38,571 nt of DNA from Candidatus Peregrinibacteria bacterium (GTDB taxonomy: Bacteria > Patescibacteriota > Gracilibacteria > UBA1369 > LOWO2-01-FULL-3). The DNA lies in the NCBI GenBank assembly GCA_016186245.1, contig JACPLZ010000024.1, positions 17,941 through 56,511 of the forward strand, in the 5' to 3' direction. Positions 23,551-32,300 of this stretch are shown here, one piece after another (within the stretch, counting starts at the first letter, position 1; every line of letters begins with the position of its first letter). A model generated the notes under the pieces. The model was not told where the DNA came from. It searched no databases and saw only the letters and a list, made by a program, of their open reading frames with translations. The translations under genes and the position numbers were made by a program.

Positions 23551-24591
23551 TCAATCCATCCTCCTCCTTCCCCCAAACACCAGCGCCACCGCCAAAAGCA
23601 ACATCATCAAACCAAGCGCGATAATCATAAACAGCTTCTGCCTGCTATCCACAAGCACCACAGAAGTAAATCCAAAAAACGCCGTAACGCCAAGATATAT
23701 CAGAATCACCATCCGCTCAGACAAACCCAGATCAAGCAGACGATGATGCAGATGCTTTAAATCGCCTTTCCAAAATTTCTGCCCCGACCAAAGACGGCGT
23801 AAAACCACCCAAATCATATCCAAAATAGGGATACCCAAGACCAAAAAAGCCGTCGCCACCTTTCCGCCGGAAAAAATCGCCAACGTAGCAATCACAAATC
23901 CAAGCAACGTACTGCCGGTATCCCCCATCAAAATCGCCGGCCGCGGAAAATCGAAAATCAGAAATGCCAGCGAAATCATCGCGACAATCAGCGCAATCGT
24001 AGCCACGCCAATCTGTGACTGCGGATCCACATGCAGTCCAGGATGAATACTCAAAATGAATAAAGTCAGCCCTGAAATAAAACCGATCCCGCTCGTCAAA
24101 CCGCTGACACCGTCAACAAAATTCATGGTATTTACAATCGCCATCACCCAAAAAATCGTAAAAATCGCACCGACAAGCGGCGCACTCATATCGATAATCC
24201 CCAAAAACGGAATATTTACAGACAGAATACCAATCCCCGACCACACCAGAATCAACGCTGCCAGAAAGTGAAAACCGATCCTCAGCAACGGACTGATCCT
24301 TTTGGAATCATCCCAAAATCCGATTGCCGCAATCATCAAAGCGCCAACAAGCAACCCCACAAGTTGCCTGGAAATCGGCACAAATATCAGGACAGAAACA
24401 ATAAAAGCCAGAAAAATGGCTATACCTCCATAGTAAGGTATCGGCTTACGCTTAAGCCCATATAGGAGTGGTCGATCAATCAACCCAAACTGCGGAAAAA
24501 TTTGAATTGCAATTGTCGTAAGCAGCCCCGACAGCCCAAAAGCAAAAAAGGCCGGCCGCCAATACTGTGCTAAAATTTCCTGAAAATTCAT
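23551..24591 (-). CDS. WecA/TagO/MraY-family polyprenyl-phosphate sugar-1-phosphate transferase
   Basis: A polytopic membrane enzyme of 346 aa that loads a sugar phosphate (in WecA and TagO, GlcNAc-1-P) on undecaprenyl phosphate, the first step of many envelope glycans. Seen: PYYGGIAIF, the Asp pair GFWDDSKRISPLLR, NTMNFVDGVSGL, LMGDTGSTLLGF (catalytic Asp) and the His-rich cytoplasmic loop KGDLKHLHHRLLDLGLS. Ten or so hydrophobic segments are present. HLHHRLLDLG favours WecA/TagO over MraY, which would carry a different pentapeptide-specific loop. It has its own leaderless-type promoter. With manC and the O-antigen-ligase-like gene it suggests a glycan polymer on the cell surface (inference). 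Confidence 0.92.
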   Translation of the reverse strand: MNFQEILAQYWRPAFFAFGLSGLLTTIAIQIFPQFGLIDRPLLYGLKRKPIPYYGGIAIFLAFIVSVLIFVPISRQLVGLLVGALMIAAIGFWDDSKRISPLLRIGFHFLAALILVWSGIGILSVNIPFLGIIDMSAPLVGAIFTIFWVMAIVNTMNFVDGVSGLTSGIGFISGLTLFILSIHPGLHVDPQSQIGVATIALIVAMISLAFLIFDFPRPAILMGDTGSTLLGFVIATLAIFSGGKVATAFLVLGIPILDMIWVVLRRLWSGQKFWKGDLKHLHHRLLDLGLSERMVILIYLGVTAFFGFTSVVLVDSRQKLFMIIALGLMMLLLAVALVFGGRRRMD

Positions 24592-24598
24592 ATGCGGG

Positions 24599-24607
24599 AT
24601 ATTACCA
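24599..24607 (-). promoter_or_regulatory. Extended -10 promoter of the WecA/TagO-like gene (leaderless arrangement)
   Basis: Minus-strand TGGTAATAT ends 7 nt before the ATG at 24591. No Shine-Dalgarno sequence. Confidence 0.55.
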
Positions 24608-24612
24608 CAAAA

Positions 24613-25482
24613 TCATTTTATCTGTTTTTTGAATTTTATTCCTCCGCGAAAATTTTCAACAACTCCAACAAGTTTTCCTTTATTAAAAGCCATAGAACAG
24701 GAACCATGTTCGATTTTTTTATTCTCTAAAGTTTTACCATCGCCAAGCTGCAAGAGTTCTTTATCTGTTAAAATAGTACAAGGAAACTTTTCAGCTATTT
24801 TCTCAAGGCTCAGCAATTCTTGTTCGAAATTTTTATCCAGCTCACACACTTTTACCGCCCCGGAAACCAAAAAATCATTGATTGATAGTCTTCTCAACAA
24901 AGCCACATACGCCCCGCAACCAATTTTCTCTCCCAAATCAGAAATCAAAGATCTTATATAAGTCCCTGCACTGCATTGGACACGGAATCTGACCAGAGGC
25001 CAGTCATTTTTCAAAATTCTAAATTTATCAATAAGGATTTTTCTCGGTTTCATTTCCACCTCATTCCCGGAACGCATAATATCGGAGGCTCTCTTTCCGG
25101 CTATTTTCAGCGCTGAATATTTTGGCGGCACCTGTAAAATTTCACCGGAAAAATTGTCGGAAATGATTTTTTTCATCTCAAAATTTGTTTTCCGCGGAAA
25201 ATCAAACGAACTTTCAACAATTGTTCCATCCCTGTCTCCTGTTGACGACACAGCGCCAAACCTCGCAGCAACTTCATAGGTTTTGTCACAGCCCAGTAAA
25301 AATTCCAGAAGTTTCGTCGCCTCTCCAACAGCCACAATCAACAGTCCAGTAGCCAGCTTATCCAGTGTACCTGCATGGCCGACACGCCGCATGCCGGTGA
25401 GCTTTCTCACAGCCATAACAACTTCAAAAGAAGTCATCCCCTCTTCCTTGTCTATTAAAAAAAATCCGTTTATCATAATCAC
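24613..25482 (-). CDS. truB: tRNA pseudouridine-55 synthase TruB
   Basis: Makes pseudouridine 55 in the T loop of tRNAs. Seen: GFFLIDKEEGMTSFEVV, the catalytic-Asp motif VGHAGTLDKLATGLL, KTYEVAARFGAVSSTGDRDG, the PPKYSALKIAGKRA segment, and RFRVQCSAGTYIRSLISDLGE. The length of 289 aa is normal. The frame opens with GTG at 25482, whose bases overlap the murE stop (GTGA); an ATG two codons further (25476) is an equally good start. Either way the gene is coupled to murE. Confidence 0.95.
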   Translation of the reverse strand: MIMINGFFLIDKEEGMTSFEVVMAVRKLTGMRRVGHAGTLDKLATGLLIVAVGEATKLLEFLLGCDKTYEVAARFGAVSSTGDRDGTIVESSFDFPRKTNFEMKKIISDNFSGEILQVPPKYSALKIAGKRASDIMRSGNEVEMKPRKILIDKFRILKNDWPLVRFRVQCSAGTYIRSLISDLGEKIGCGAYVALLRRLSINDFLVSGAVKVCELDKNFEQELLSLEKIAEKFPCTILTDKELLQLGDGKTLENKKIEHGSCSMAFNKGKLVGVVENFRGGIKFKKQIK

Positions 25483-26783
25483 AACGCTATTTTTATTTCT
25501 CTGTTCAAAAGCTCGCCAATAACTTTTTTATCATTCCAGGGAATTTTACCGCGACGGTCAATCATAATCTCCTCTGCGCCCTTGCCGGCAACAAGCACAG
25601 TATCTCCATTTTTTGCCATCAATAAAGCAAGCCTGATAGCCTCTCTCCGATCAGGAATCTTCCAAAATCGATCACCCTCTGTACGTTTAATCCCTCCGCT
25701 CACCTGTTCAATAATTCCCCATTCATCCTCCGTATACGGATCATCATTTGTAACAATCACATAATCGGCCAACCGATCGGCAATTTCGCCCATCACCGGA
25801 CGCTTGGATTTATCACGACCGCCACCGGTACAACCAAACACAATAAACAATTTTCCCACAGTCAGCCCTTTATATAAAGCCAACAAACTCTCCAAAGCAT
25901 CAGGCGTATGAGCATAATCGACAACAACAGAAAAATCCTGCCCAGCCATCACTCGATCAAAACGCCCGGAAACCTGCCGCACCTCGGACAATCCTCTCGC
26001 AATAATCGGCAAAGGCAAGCCAAGACCAACACATACTGCTGCAACCGCCAGCGCGTTGTAAATATTAAAATCACCCGGCATCGGGATTTCCACATCTACA
26101 GAATCATTTGGAATGACCAGCTTGAATTTTGAGCCTTCCGCTTTTTTTTCAATATTTTCCGCGCGGATCGTACCACCATTAACGCCATAAATAAATTGCC
26201 TATCCGCCACAAACTGATCAAAGTAATTGAAATACTGATCATCCGCATTCAGCGCAAGAATTTTTGGAACATTCAACTTGCGGCGCCCCTCAACCACATG
26301 CCTAAACAAGCCACCCTTGGCGTTGAGATAACTATTAAAATCACCGTGATATTCCACGTGATCGGCGGTAACATTGGTAATCACAGCAACATCGATATTT
26401 ATTCCCAAAATCCGCGATTGATCCACGGCATGGGAAGTAACTTCAACCACCGCATATTTACAGCCCTCATCCACCATTCTTCTTAAAAGTTTTTGGAGAA
26501 AAAACGGCCCCATGGTCGTCTGCTTGGAAGCATTTATCCATTTCTCCTCGCCTATCTGAAAAGCAATTGTAGAACTCATCCCCACTCTGAAACCAGAGGC
26601 TGTCAAAACATCGGCAAGCATATTGGAAGTAGTGGTTTTGCCATTGGTGCCGGTTATACCAATCACAATCAGATCATCTGCCGGAAAACGGTAAATCACA
26701 GCCGCCAAAAACGCCATGATTTTATGATACATAAGCCGTAAAGGATGCCTGTCGGGAATTAAATTTCGGAGATAATTTAGCAT
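25479..26783 (-). CDS. murE: MurE-like Mur ligase lacking the N-terminal domain
   Basis: An ATP-dependent ligase that in the MurE family adds the third amino acid to UDP-MurNAc-L-Ala-D-Glu. Seen: P loop GITGTNGKTTTSNML (~42), the EVTSHAVDQSRI segment, NVTADHVEYHGDFNSYLNAKGGLF (compare NLTRDHLDFHG...AKxxLF; the Lys would be carbamylated), SGRFDRV, VDYAHTPDALE, FGCTGGGRDKSKRP and VAGKGAEE. The 434 residues lack most of the ~90-residue UDP-MurNAc-binding N-terminal domain: only ~35 hydrophobic/basic residues precede the ATPase core. The DNPR motif that binds meso-diaminopimelate in E. coli MurE is NDDPYTED here, so the third amino acid may not be DAP (inference). Confidence 0.88.
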   Translation of the reverse strand: MLNYLRNLIPDRHPLRLMYHKIMAFLAAVIYRFPADDLIVIGITGTNGKTTTSNMLADVLTASGFRVGMSSTIAFQIGEEKWINASKQTTMGPFFLQKLLRRMVDEGCKYAVVEVTSHAVDQSRILGINIDVAVITNVTADHVEYHGDFNSYLNAKGGLFRHVVEGRRKLNVPKILALNADDQYFNYFDQFVADRQFIYGVNGGTIRAENIEKKAEGSKFKLVIPNDSVDVEIPMPGDFNIYNALAVAAVCVGLGLPLPIIARGLSEVRQVSGRFDRVMAGQDFSVVVDYAHTPDALESLLALYKGLTVGKLFIVFGCTGGGRDKSKRPVMGEIADRLADYVIVTNDDPYTEDEWGIIEQVSGGIKRTEGDRFWKIPDRREAIRLALLMAKNGDTVLVAGKGAEEIMIDRRGKIPWNDKKVIGELLNREIKIAL

Positions 26784-26789
26784 ATTGAT

Positions 26790-26795
26790 AGTTTA
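26790..26795 (-). promoter_or_regulatory. Putative -10 box of murE (leaderless arrangement)
   Basis: Minus-strand TAAACT (4 of 6 to consensus) ends 6 nt before the murE ATG at 26783. It is weaker than the other cases. Confidence 0.35.
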
Positions 26796-26799
26796 CCGT

Positions 26800-26911
26800 G
26801 TCATCCTGAACTTGTTTATTTGTCATCCTGAACTTGTTTTTTGTCATCCTGAACTTGTTTCAGGATCTAACATTCCCAGTTAACCGTGAGATCCCGAAAT
26901 AAATTCGGGAT
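26800..26911. repeat. Tandem cluster of the dispersed hairpin repeat
   Basis: GTCATCCTGAACTTGTTT occurs three times (26800-26817, 26822-26839, 26843-26860). The third copy is complete and forms ATCCTGAA-cttgt-TTCAGGAT (26846-26866). A second hairpin, ATCCCGAA-ataaa-TTCGGGAT (26891-26911), follows. The cluster fills the gap between murE and the riboflavin kinase gene and may end the latter's transcript. Confidence 0.85.
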
Positions 26912-26920
26912 GACACATTA

Positions 26921-27268
26921 TTACATCTTTCTCACCTCTTTCACATCTTTCTCAATTCTTTCCGCAAGCTCCTCCATGCTTCCAAATTTTTCCACATCGC
27001 GGATTTTTTTCAAAGTTCTCACAGTTAAAATCGAGCCGGGAAGAATCTCTCCATTCCAATCCAAAACATAAACCTCGCAAATTGGCTTTGGATCATCTAC
27101 GGTCGGCCTCGGCCCCAGATGCACCGCCGCCATCCGCCATTTTACATCAAGAAAAATTTCTCCGGCAAAAATACCGGAAATATCGCCATAGTATTCAATA
27201 TTAAGAGTTGGAAAACCAATTTTTTTAGCCAGCCCCTGACCTTTTATCAGCATTCCTTCTATCTCCAT
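26921..27268 (-). CDS. Stand-alone riboflavin kinase
   Basis: Phosphorylates riboflavin to FMN. The 115 residues match only the C-terminal kinase domain of bifunctional RibF: GMLIKGQGLAKKIGFPTLNI (the GxGxGxxxGFPTxN nucleotide/flavin loop), GIFAGEIFLD, AAVHLGPRPTV, CEVYVLDWNGEILPG (catalytic Glu/Asn region) and KKIRDVEKFGSMEELAERIEKD. The N-terminal FAD-synthetase (nucleotidyltransferase) domain is absent, and the leaderless-type promoter directly before the ATG indicates that this is a designed short gene and not a fragment. FAD would have to be made by another protein or imported. Confidence 0.9.
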   Translation of the reverse strand: MEIEGMLIKGQGLAKKIGFPTLNIEYYGDISGIFAGEIFLDVKWRMAAVHLGPRPTVDDPKPICEVYVLDWNGEILPGSILTVRTLKKIRDVEKFGSMEELAERIEKDVKEVRKM

Positions 27269-27274
27269 GGTGCA

Positions 27275-27283
27275 AATATAGCA
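27275..27283 (-). promoter_or_regulatory. Extended -10 promoter of riboflavin kinase (leaderless arrangement)
   Basis: Minus-strand TGCTATATT ends 6 nt before the ATG at 27268, the same sequence and spacing as before priA. Confidence 0.65.
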
Positions 27284-27320
27284 TTGCTTTTAGAAGATAC
27301 CTATTGTTTGATAAAAACAC

Positions 27321-28514
27321 ATGTTTCTAAATACGCTCAACAAAATTCTCCTCATCATCAATATATTGTTTATCCAGTCATATTTGATCCGCTTCCACAT
27401 AGGCCCGTATCCCAGCAATCTCCAGGAAATTCTGATCGCCGTCAACGCACTGACATTTCTTTCAATAACACCAATAAAAGAAATCTTTGCAGGATTGAAA
27501 CGCCACCGCGTAATTACATTGTTAATCGGCCTGACATTGCTAACCTCAATAATATCTCTTTTCGAAATTACAGAAATCATCAACCAACTCACCTACATCC
27601 GTCACTTAAAATTTACATTTTTCGGACTGGCGCTAAGTTTCATTTTTCTGGAAACATTCAGATCAGGACAGGAACGCCTGGCAGGGCTTAGAATAATGGG
27701 AATCGGCGCAGTAGCATTTGGAATTTTTTCGGCAATTTACAATCTGCTCGGCTTTAACGTAACCCATGATTACAGACTGCTCGGACCGCTCGATGGCGCA
27801 ATTTCAATGGCCTTTTACCTTGCGCCGTTTTTCATTTTTTTCACAATTGATTTTTTTGAAACCAAAAAGAAAATCAGCCTGGCATTCGCGCTGATCCTGG
27901 CAATCCTCATTGCCACCACCCGTTCCATGGGAACAATCGCCGGAAGCCTGGCCATACTCATTATTTATGCGCTGAAAAAAAGAATGACCAAAACAACTTT
28001 AATCATCACGGCAACAATAAGTCTATTTATAGTCGCGCTCATTTTCTACACAAAAATTCTGCCAACATTGAACACAAATTATTCAAGTTTGGATGAACGA
28101 AGAGATATTTGGCAAACATCCATGACCTTTCTCAGGGAACCGAAAAACTTTATTTTCGGGCTTGGCCTGGGACAATTTGAGGAAAACTATCTGCAAAATG
28201 TTTATCTGATACTTGGCCGCCCGCCACTCGATTATCACGTTCTCCATCCACATAATACTTTCCTGCTTTTTATATTCAATTATGGAATAGCAGGCCTGAT
28301 CTTTATCTCATGGCTTATTTACAACGCAATTAAAAATTTCTTTCAGTCCTCAAAAATTGATCTCAGGTTTATCGCCAGTCTTATTTTCCTTTATTTCGCC
28401 CTGCATGGAATGATAGACACTCCATTTTTCAGGAACGATCTGCTGTTTTTGCTCATATTATTTATGGAACTATTAGTAAAGAATCAAAAAGAGCATAGCA
28501 TTCAGGATTTCTAA
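27321..28514 (+). CDS. O-antigen ligase/polymerase-like membrane protein
   Basis: A 397-aa protein with about ten hydrophobic helices and one larger outside loop, the layout of the WaaL/Wzy/RfaL superfamily that transfers or polymerises lipid-linked glycans. The loop carries SSLDERRDIWQTSMTFLREP, FIFGLGLGQFEENY and VLHPHNTFLLFIFNYGIAGL, which matches the Wzy_C signature (R..W, GxGxG, HxHN). The catalytic basic and His residues expected in the loop are present. No export flippase or other wzx/wzy genes adjoin it. Its 3' end lies in ERIC-like copy B, convergent with tpiA. A clear promoter is not visible in the 52-bp gap to the divergent riboflavin kinase gene. Confidence 0.85.
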   Translation: MFLNTLNKILLIINILFIQSYLIRFHIGPYPSNLQEILIAVNALTFLSITPIKEIFAGLKRHRVITLLIGLTLLTSIISLFEITEIINQLTYIRHLKFTFFGLALSFIFLETFRSGQERLAGLRIMGIGAVAFGIFSAIYNLLGFNVTHDYRLLGPLDGAISMAFYLAPFFIFFTIDFFETKKKISLAFALILAILIATTRSMGTIAGSLAILIIYALKKRMTKTTLIITATISLFIVALIFYTKILPTLNTNYSSLDERRDIWQTSMTFLREPKNFIFGLGLGQFEENYLQNVYLILGRPPLDYHVLHPHNTFLLFIFNYGIAGLIFISWLIYNAIKNFFQSSKIDLRFIASLIFLYFALHGMIDTPFFRNDLLFLLILFMELLVKNQKEHSIQDF

Positions 28515-28619
28515 AAATTGATGCAGTGCAAGGAAGTAAGCCATTTTCGACTGAGCCGTACTTACTGGTACGGCGAATAGAAAATTGGCGCAGCTGACGC
28601 AGCAATGCGCAATTTTCAG
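28511..28619. repeat. ERIC-like structured repeat, copy B
   Basis: A 109-bp element matching copy A (19823-19930). Terminal inverted repeats run CTAAAAATTG ... CAATTTTCAG, and the flanks extend the match on both sides (GGATTTCT before the left end; its inverse after the right end). Both neighbouring genes end inside it: the ligase-like gene with TAA at 28512-28514 and tpiA with TGA at 28618-28616. The inner hairpin is CCGTAC-ttactg-GTACGG. Confidence 0.88.
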
Positions 28620-29278
28620 AAATCCAATCCCTTCACAATATCCAACAAAGCTTTCTTAGGATCATCCGCTTTTATCACTCCGGAAGCCAACAAAACCCCG
28701 CTCGCACCAAGCTGTAATGCAATCTTTACATCCTCGCCACTTTTTACTCCAGCGCCGACAAGCAGCCGCCCCTGCCCGGCAATTTTCACAGCCTCCACAA
28801 TCACACCCGGCTCCGCCCGGCTCACGGAAATATCTCCGCCGATCAAATCGGGCGGCTCCACGGCAATCAAATCCGGCTCAAATTTTTTAACCTCCGCCGC
28901 TCGCGCCGGCGTCTCCGCACAGGCGATCACAAACAGCCCCAGCTCATGACATTTTTTCACACTTTGCTCCAACTCCTCATTTCCAATCTGATACTCCGCA
29001 TGATTCAGCAAAGTGCCATAGCAACCGACCGCCTTTACCTGCTCCGCAAGCACTTTTCCTGTCCAGCTGCCATATCCGGTATGATCCACATGCTGCGCAA
29101 AAACCGGAATTTTCACAGTCCCGATCACATTTACCAGATCGACCGCATTCACCGCAATACCAATGGAAGCGCCCGTCTCCGCAGCTACTTCATCATGGAT
29201 TCTGGCCAACTTAAGAGCATTTTCCCCGGTCGCTTCCTGATAGACCTTAAAATTAACGATAATTACAGGCAACTTCAT
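28616..29278 (-). CDS. tpiA: Triosephosphate isomerase, archaeal-type
   Basis: Interconverts dihydroxyacetone phosphate and glyceraldehyde 3-phosphate. At 220 aa it is about 30 residues shorter than common bacterial enzymes and follows the archaeal pattern: IIVNFKVY (Asn and catalytic Lys), PVFAQHVDHTGYGSWTG (catalytic His region differs from the bacterial TVGAQN), ACAETPARA, AVEPPDLIGGD (catalytic Glu) and LVGAGVKSGEDV. I chose MKLPVIIVNF at 29278 because a -10 box ends 6 nt before it; an earlier in-frame ATG would lie upstream of that box. The last two codons and the stop lie in ERIC-like copy B. Confidence 0.93.
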   Translation of the reverse strand: MKLPVIIVNFKVYQEATGENALKLARIHDEVAAETGASIGIAVNAVDLVNVIGTVKIPVFAQHVDHTGYGSWTGKVLAEQVKAVGCYGTLLNHAEYQIGNEELEQSVKKCHELGLFVIACAETPARAAEVKKFEPDLIAVEPPDLIGGDISVSRAEPGVIVEAVKIAGQGRLLVGAGVKSGEDVKIALQLGASGVLLASGVIKADDPKKALLDIVKGLDF

Positions 29279-29284
29279 GCACCC

Positions 29285-29290
29285 AATATA
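29285..29290 (-). promoter_or_regulatory. -10 box of tpiA (leaderless arrangement)
   Basis: Minus-strand TATATT ends 6 nt before the ATG at 29278. It decides the start over an in-frame ATG at 29311. Confidence 0.55.
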
Positions 29291-29313
29291 CTTGAAAAAA
29301 CATCTCCGCACAA

Positions 29314-29342
29314 TTGACCAAACAGGTTAAATTTGATATAAT
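29314..29342 (+). promoter_or_regulatory. Strong vegetative promoter of the giant-gene pair
   Basis: TTGACC (29314-29319), a 17-nt spacer and TATAAT (29337-29342) preceded by TGA give the best promoter in the window: 5 of 6, ideal spacing, perfect extended -10. The predicted leader is about 26 nt, A-rich, with no Shine-Dalgarno sequence. Confidence 0.85.
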
Positions 29343-29374
29343 TAAACGAAAATTTTGAAAACAAAAACAAACAG

Positions 29375-32300
29375 ATGTTTAAAGAAAGATTTCTGATATT
29401 CAGGGGTGAAAATTCAGAAAAACAGCCGGACTCCAGTGAAAGATCACACGGCGATAGAACTAATCTTATAGAAAACACAACCGAAGCTTTGGAAAATCTG
29501 GCCGAGACAATTGCCGTACTGGAAGATAAAAAAATCGATGAAAAAGTAAAAGAAGAAATTGCTCATAACATTGTAGATAATATATCGGAAGCGGCAATCA
29601 TCAAACTGCTGACAGACCGTAAAATCAGCCAGGAAACAAGAGACCTGATTTTCCGGCAATTGGGCAATAAATTATCCAATGATTTTTCCAGACTTGATAA
29701 TGAATCCACACGAACAATCGTAAATTACGCTCTGCTGGAATCAAAACAGGATTCACAACAATATAGAACTCTAAGCCAAAATCTCGACAGAGCCTGCATG
29801 GATAAACTCGATTTGCAGACAATTAAAGACTTGCTATCGCTAGCCTTCTGGCATGATAAAAATCTTTACAGAAAAATTCTGCCGTTGATTGGCAATGAAC
29901 AAAAAACAAAACTATTAGAAGATGAGGCTCTCGATATCCAATTCACAACGGATTTGAGAAATACCGTAGAATCCCCTATTCCGCAAAAAACCCCAGAAAA
30001 AGCCCCAAAAAAAATCACCAAAAAAACGCTGGAGAAAAAACTTTTCGCAAAATTATCAATCAAAGAAGGCAGATCGATCAACGAGCTTACCGGACAGCAA
30101 CTCAATGTCCTGGAAAAAAGCGTCAATAAAATCCGCGAAACAATCCAAAACGGCAAAGACATCAATGCCATAATGAGAGATATCGAAAAAACCGCGAAAA
30201 CCGCATACGGATTTCTTGGCTACTCGCCAATAGAATTCATAGAAATAGCCGGACCTGCGAACATAGACGCAAACACCTCAATAATTTGGAATCTGAAAAT
30301 AGAAAATGGCAATATTACCAAAATCGCCAATCGAAACACAATCCTGACTATAAAAGAGCGGCAACTTGTATTAAATTCACAGGAATACCAGAATTTTCTC
30401 GAGAGAGGCAAACGCACCGCCACGGAAATAGAAACCGACAAATCCCTTAAAGACAGCGAAAGGAGCCGAAAATACGAGTACAATCGCACTTACCAGGAAC
30501 TAACCGACAAGGTTTTTACGGTAAATTTGGATGACACCGACGAGGACAATATAATCGAAAATTGGAAATCGTTTCACGATTATCGTGAAGTAAACCGCAT
30601 TATGACAGGCTATCCATTCTCCGTGGATGAAATGGCCATCAGCAAAAAAGCAGCCGCCATCATCGCGGAAGGCTGGGACAGCGAGGTAAAATTTGAGGAT
30701 ATTTTCGCGCAAATGGATGGATTTAAAGCTGTCGACAGTCAAAAAATTCCAAAAGAATTTATGCGGGATTCCGCTGTATTTCTGGAAGAATTTAACAGGC
30801 TCAAAAATAACCAGACACCTCTCCCGGAAGAGGAAATCGCCAGACGGGATAATATGTTTAATGTTTTGAGCCGCTGTCTTGATCTGCTTTACGCGCTGTC
30901 AAATTTGCGGGCCAAAGAAAAGCAACCGGAGCCGGAAGAGTCGAAAATTCCTGAAACACTCTCCGATGCGGCGCGAACAGAGCAGGAAGAAATCTACGAT
31001 GCGCTCACCGAACTCACGGAATATGACATCGATTCAAGCAATGTCTGGCACGAATTTTACTCCTTGGCTTTTGAAGGAAAACACAAAACCGATATCACCA
31101 TGGCCGATATGGACGGTACAACTTTCACGGTTTCACAGGGAACTTTCAAGGATCGCTACAATCCAAGAGCCGCCTCCGACATTATCACGGAAACACCGGG
31201 AAATTATCACTTTGAAAATGGCATAAAACTTCTCGACAGATCAGCAATTCTCACATACATCAACGAAAGGATAAAACTTGGCAGCATCAATATCGCGCTG
31301 GCGGAAGCCAATGTTGCCAATCTGGAAGATTTTCACAGCAATATTGGACAAAAGATGAACAATCTTTATATCACTGATTTAACAGAGTTGTCCGATGAAC
31401 AAAAAGAAGCCTTTCAGCTTGGTTTCATAGTCGCTGAATCCAGAAAAAGCGCCGCCCAGCTTAGCGAAGCAGCGGAAAAAAATCCGATTTTCAGACAGCT
31501 TCATGAAAAAATGCGCCTTGAGGGAGTAAGCGCGGAAGATAGAAAAAAAATCGAAGACGGGTTGATCGCAGCAGGTGGCATCACAGTCGATACGCGCACA
31601 GGGGAAATCAACGGTTTTGGCGCAGGCGCAAACATTCTTAAAATTTCCGACAACATCACCATTTCCGCATTTGGCGGAAGTTTTGACGGAAACATAATTG
31701 TGGGAGGAAAACTTCAAATCAATATAGTCAATAACGAAAACAGAACAATCGCCATCGAAATACCAATCAGCATTGCCGGTATCGGCGCCGGCGCATCATG
31801 GAGAGAAAAAATCGGCGAATACAATCTGGATATTTTTGCCGGAGGACAACTGAATTTTGAGAACTTAATGCCAATTGCCGGAGGCGGCATCATGATTTCC
31901 GTAAATACCGAAGAAAGACTTAACAGAAATCTGGAAGAAGCGCAGAAGCAGGGAAATCTCGCGCAAATATGGAAAGAATGGAAAAATCTGCCCAAAAGCG
32001 ATATAGCAGGAAAATATGAAAAATTAAAAACGCTGCAACCGCTTTATAGCCGGTTACAACCGCTCGAAAGATACTACGGCCTGACAAAAGAAGACATTGT
32101 TTTTATCGTTGAAGGCGTCCAGGACAAAATCAAAGAGGAAGTTTTTGAAAATACCAGTTCTTCCTTGATTGAAGGAATCCCCCTGCTGTCGCATGCCGGA
32201 TTCATTATGCTCGGAGTAGTGCCTGTCCCGGCGGTAGGCATAGAAATCCTCGGCGCAAAAATTTCCATCCCAAACCGCAGTGAAATTTCCCGATTGATAA

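Noticed and set aside
23551..24591. MraY assignment
   Set aside because: The HLHHRLLDLG loop and overall motif spacing fit the WecA/TagO branch better; MraY is not excluded by experiment.
27284..27320. A leaderless promoter for the ligase-like gene
   Set aside because: TTGCTT and several AT-rich hexamers are present, but no -35/-10 pair has suitable spacing relative to the ATG at 27321.
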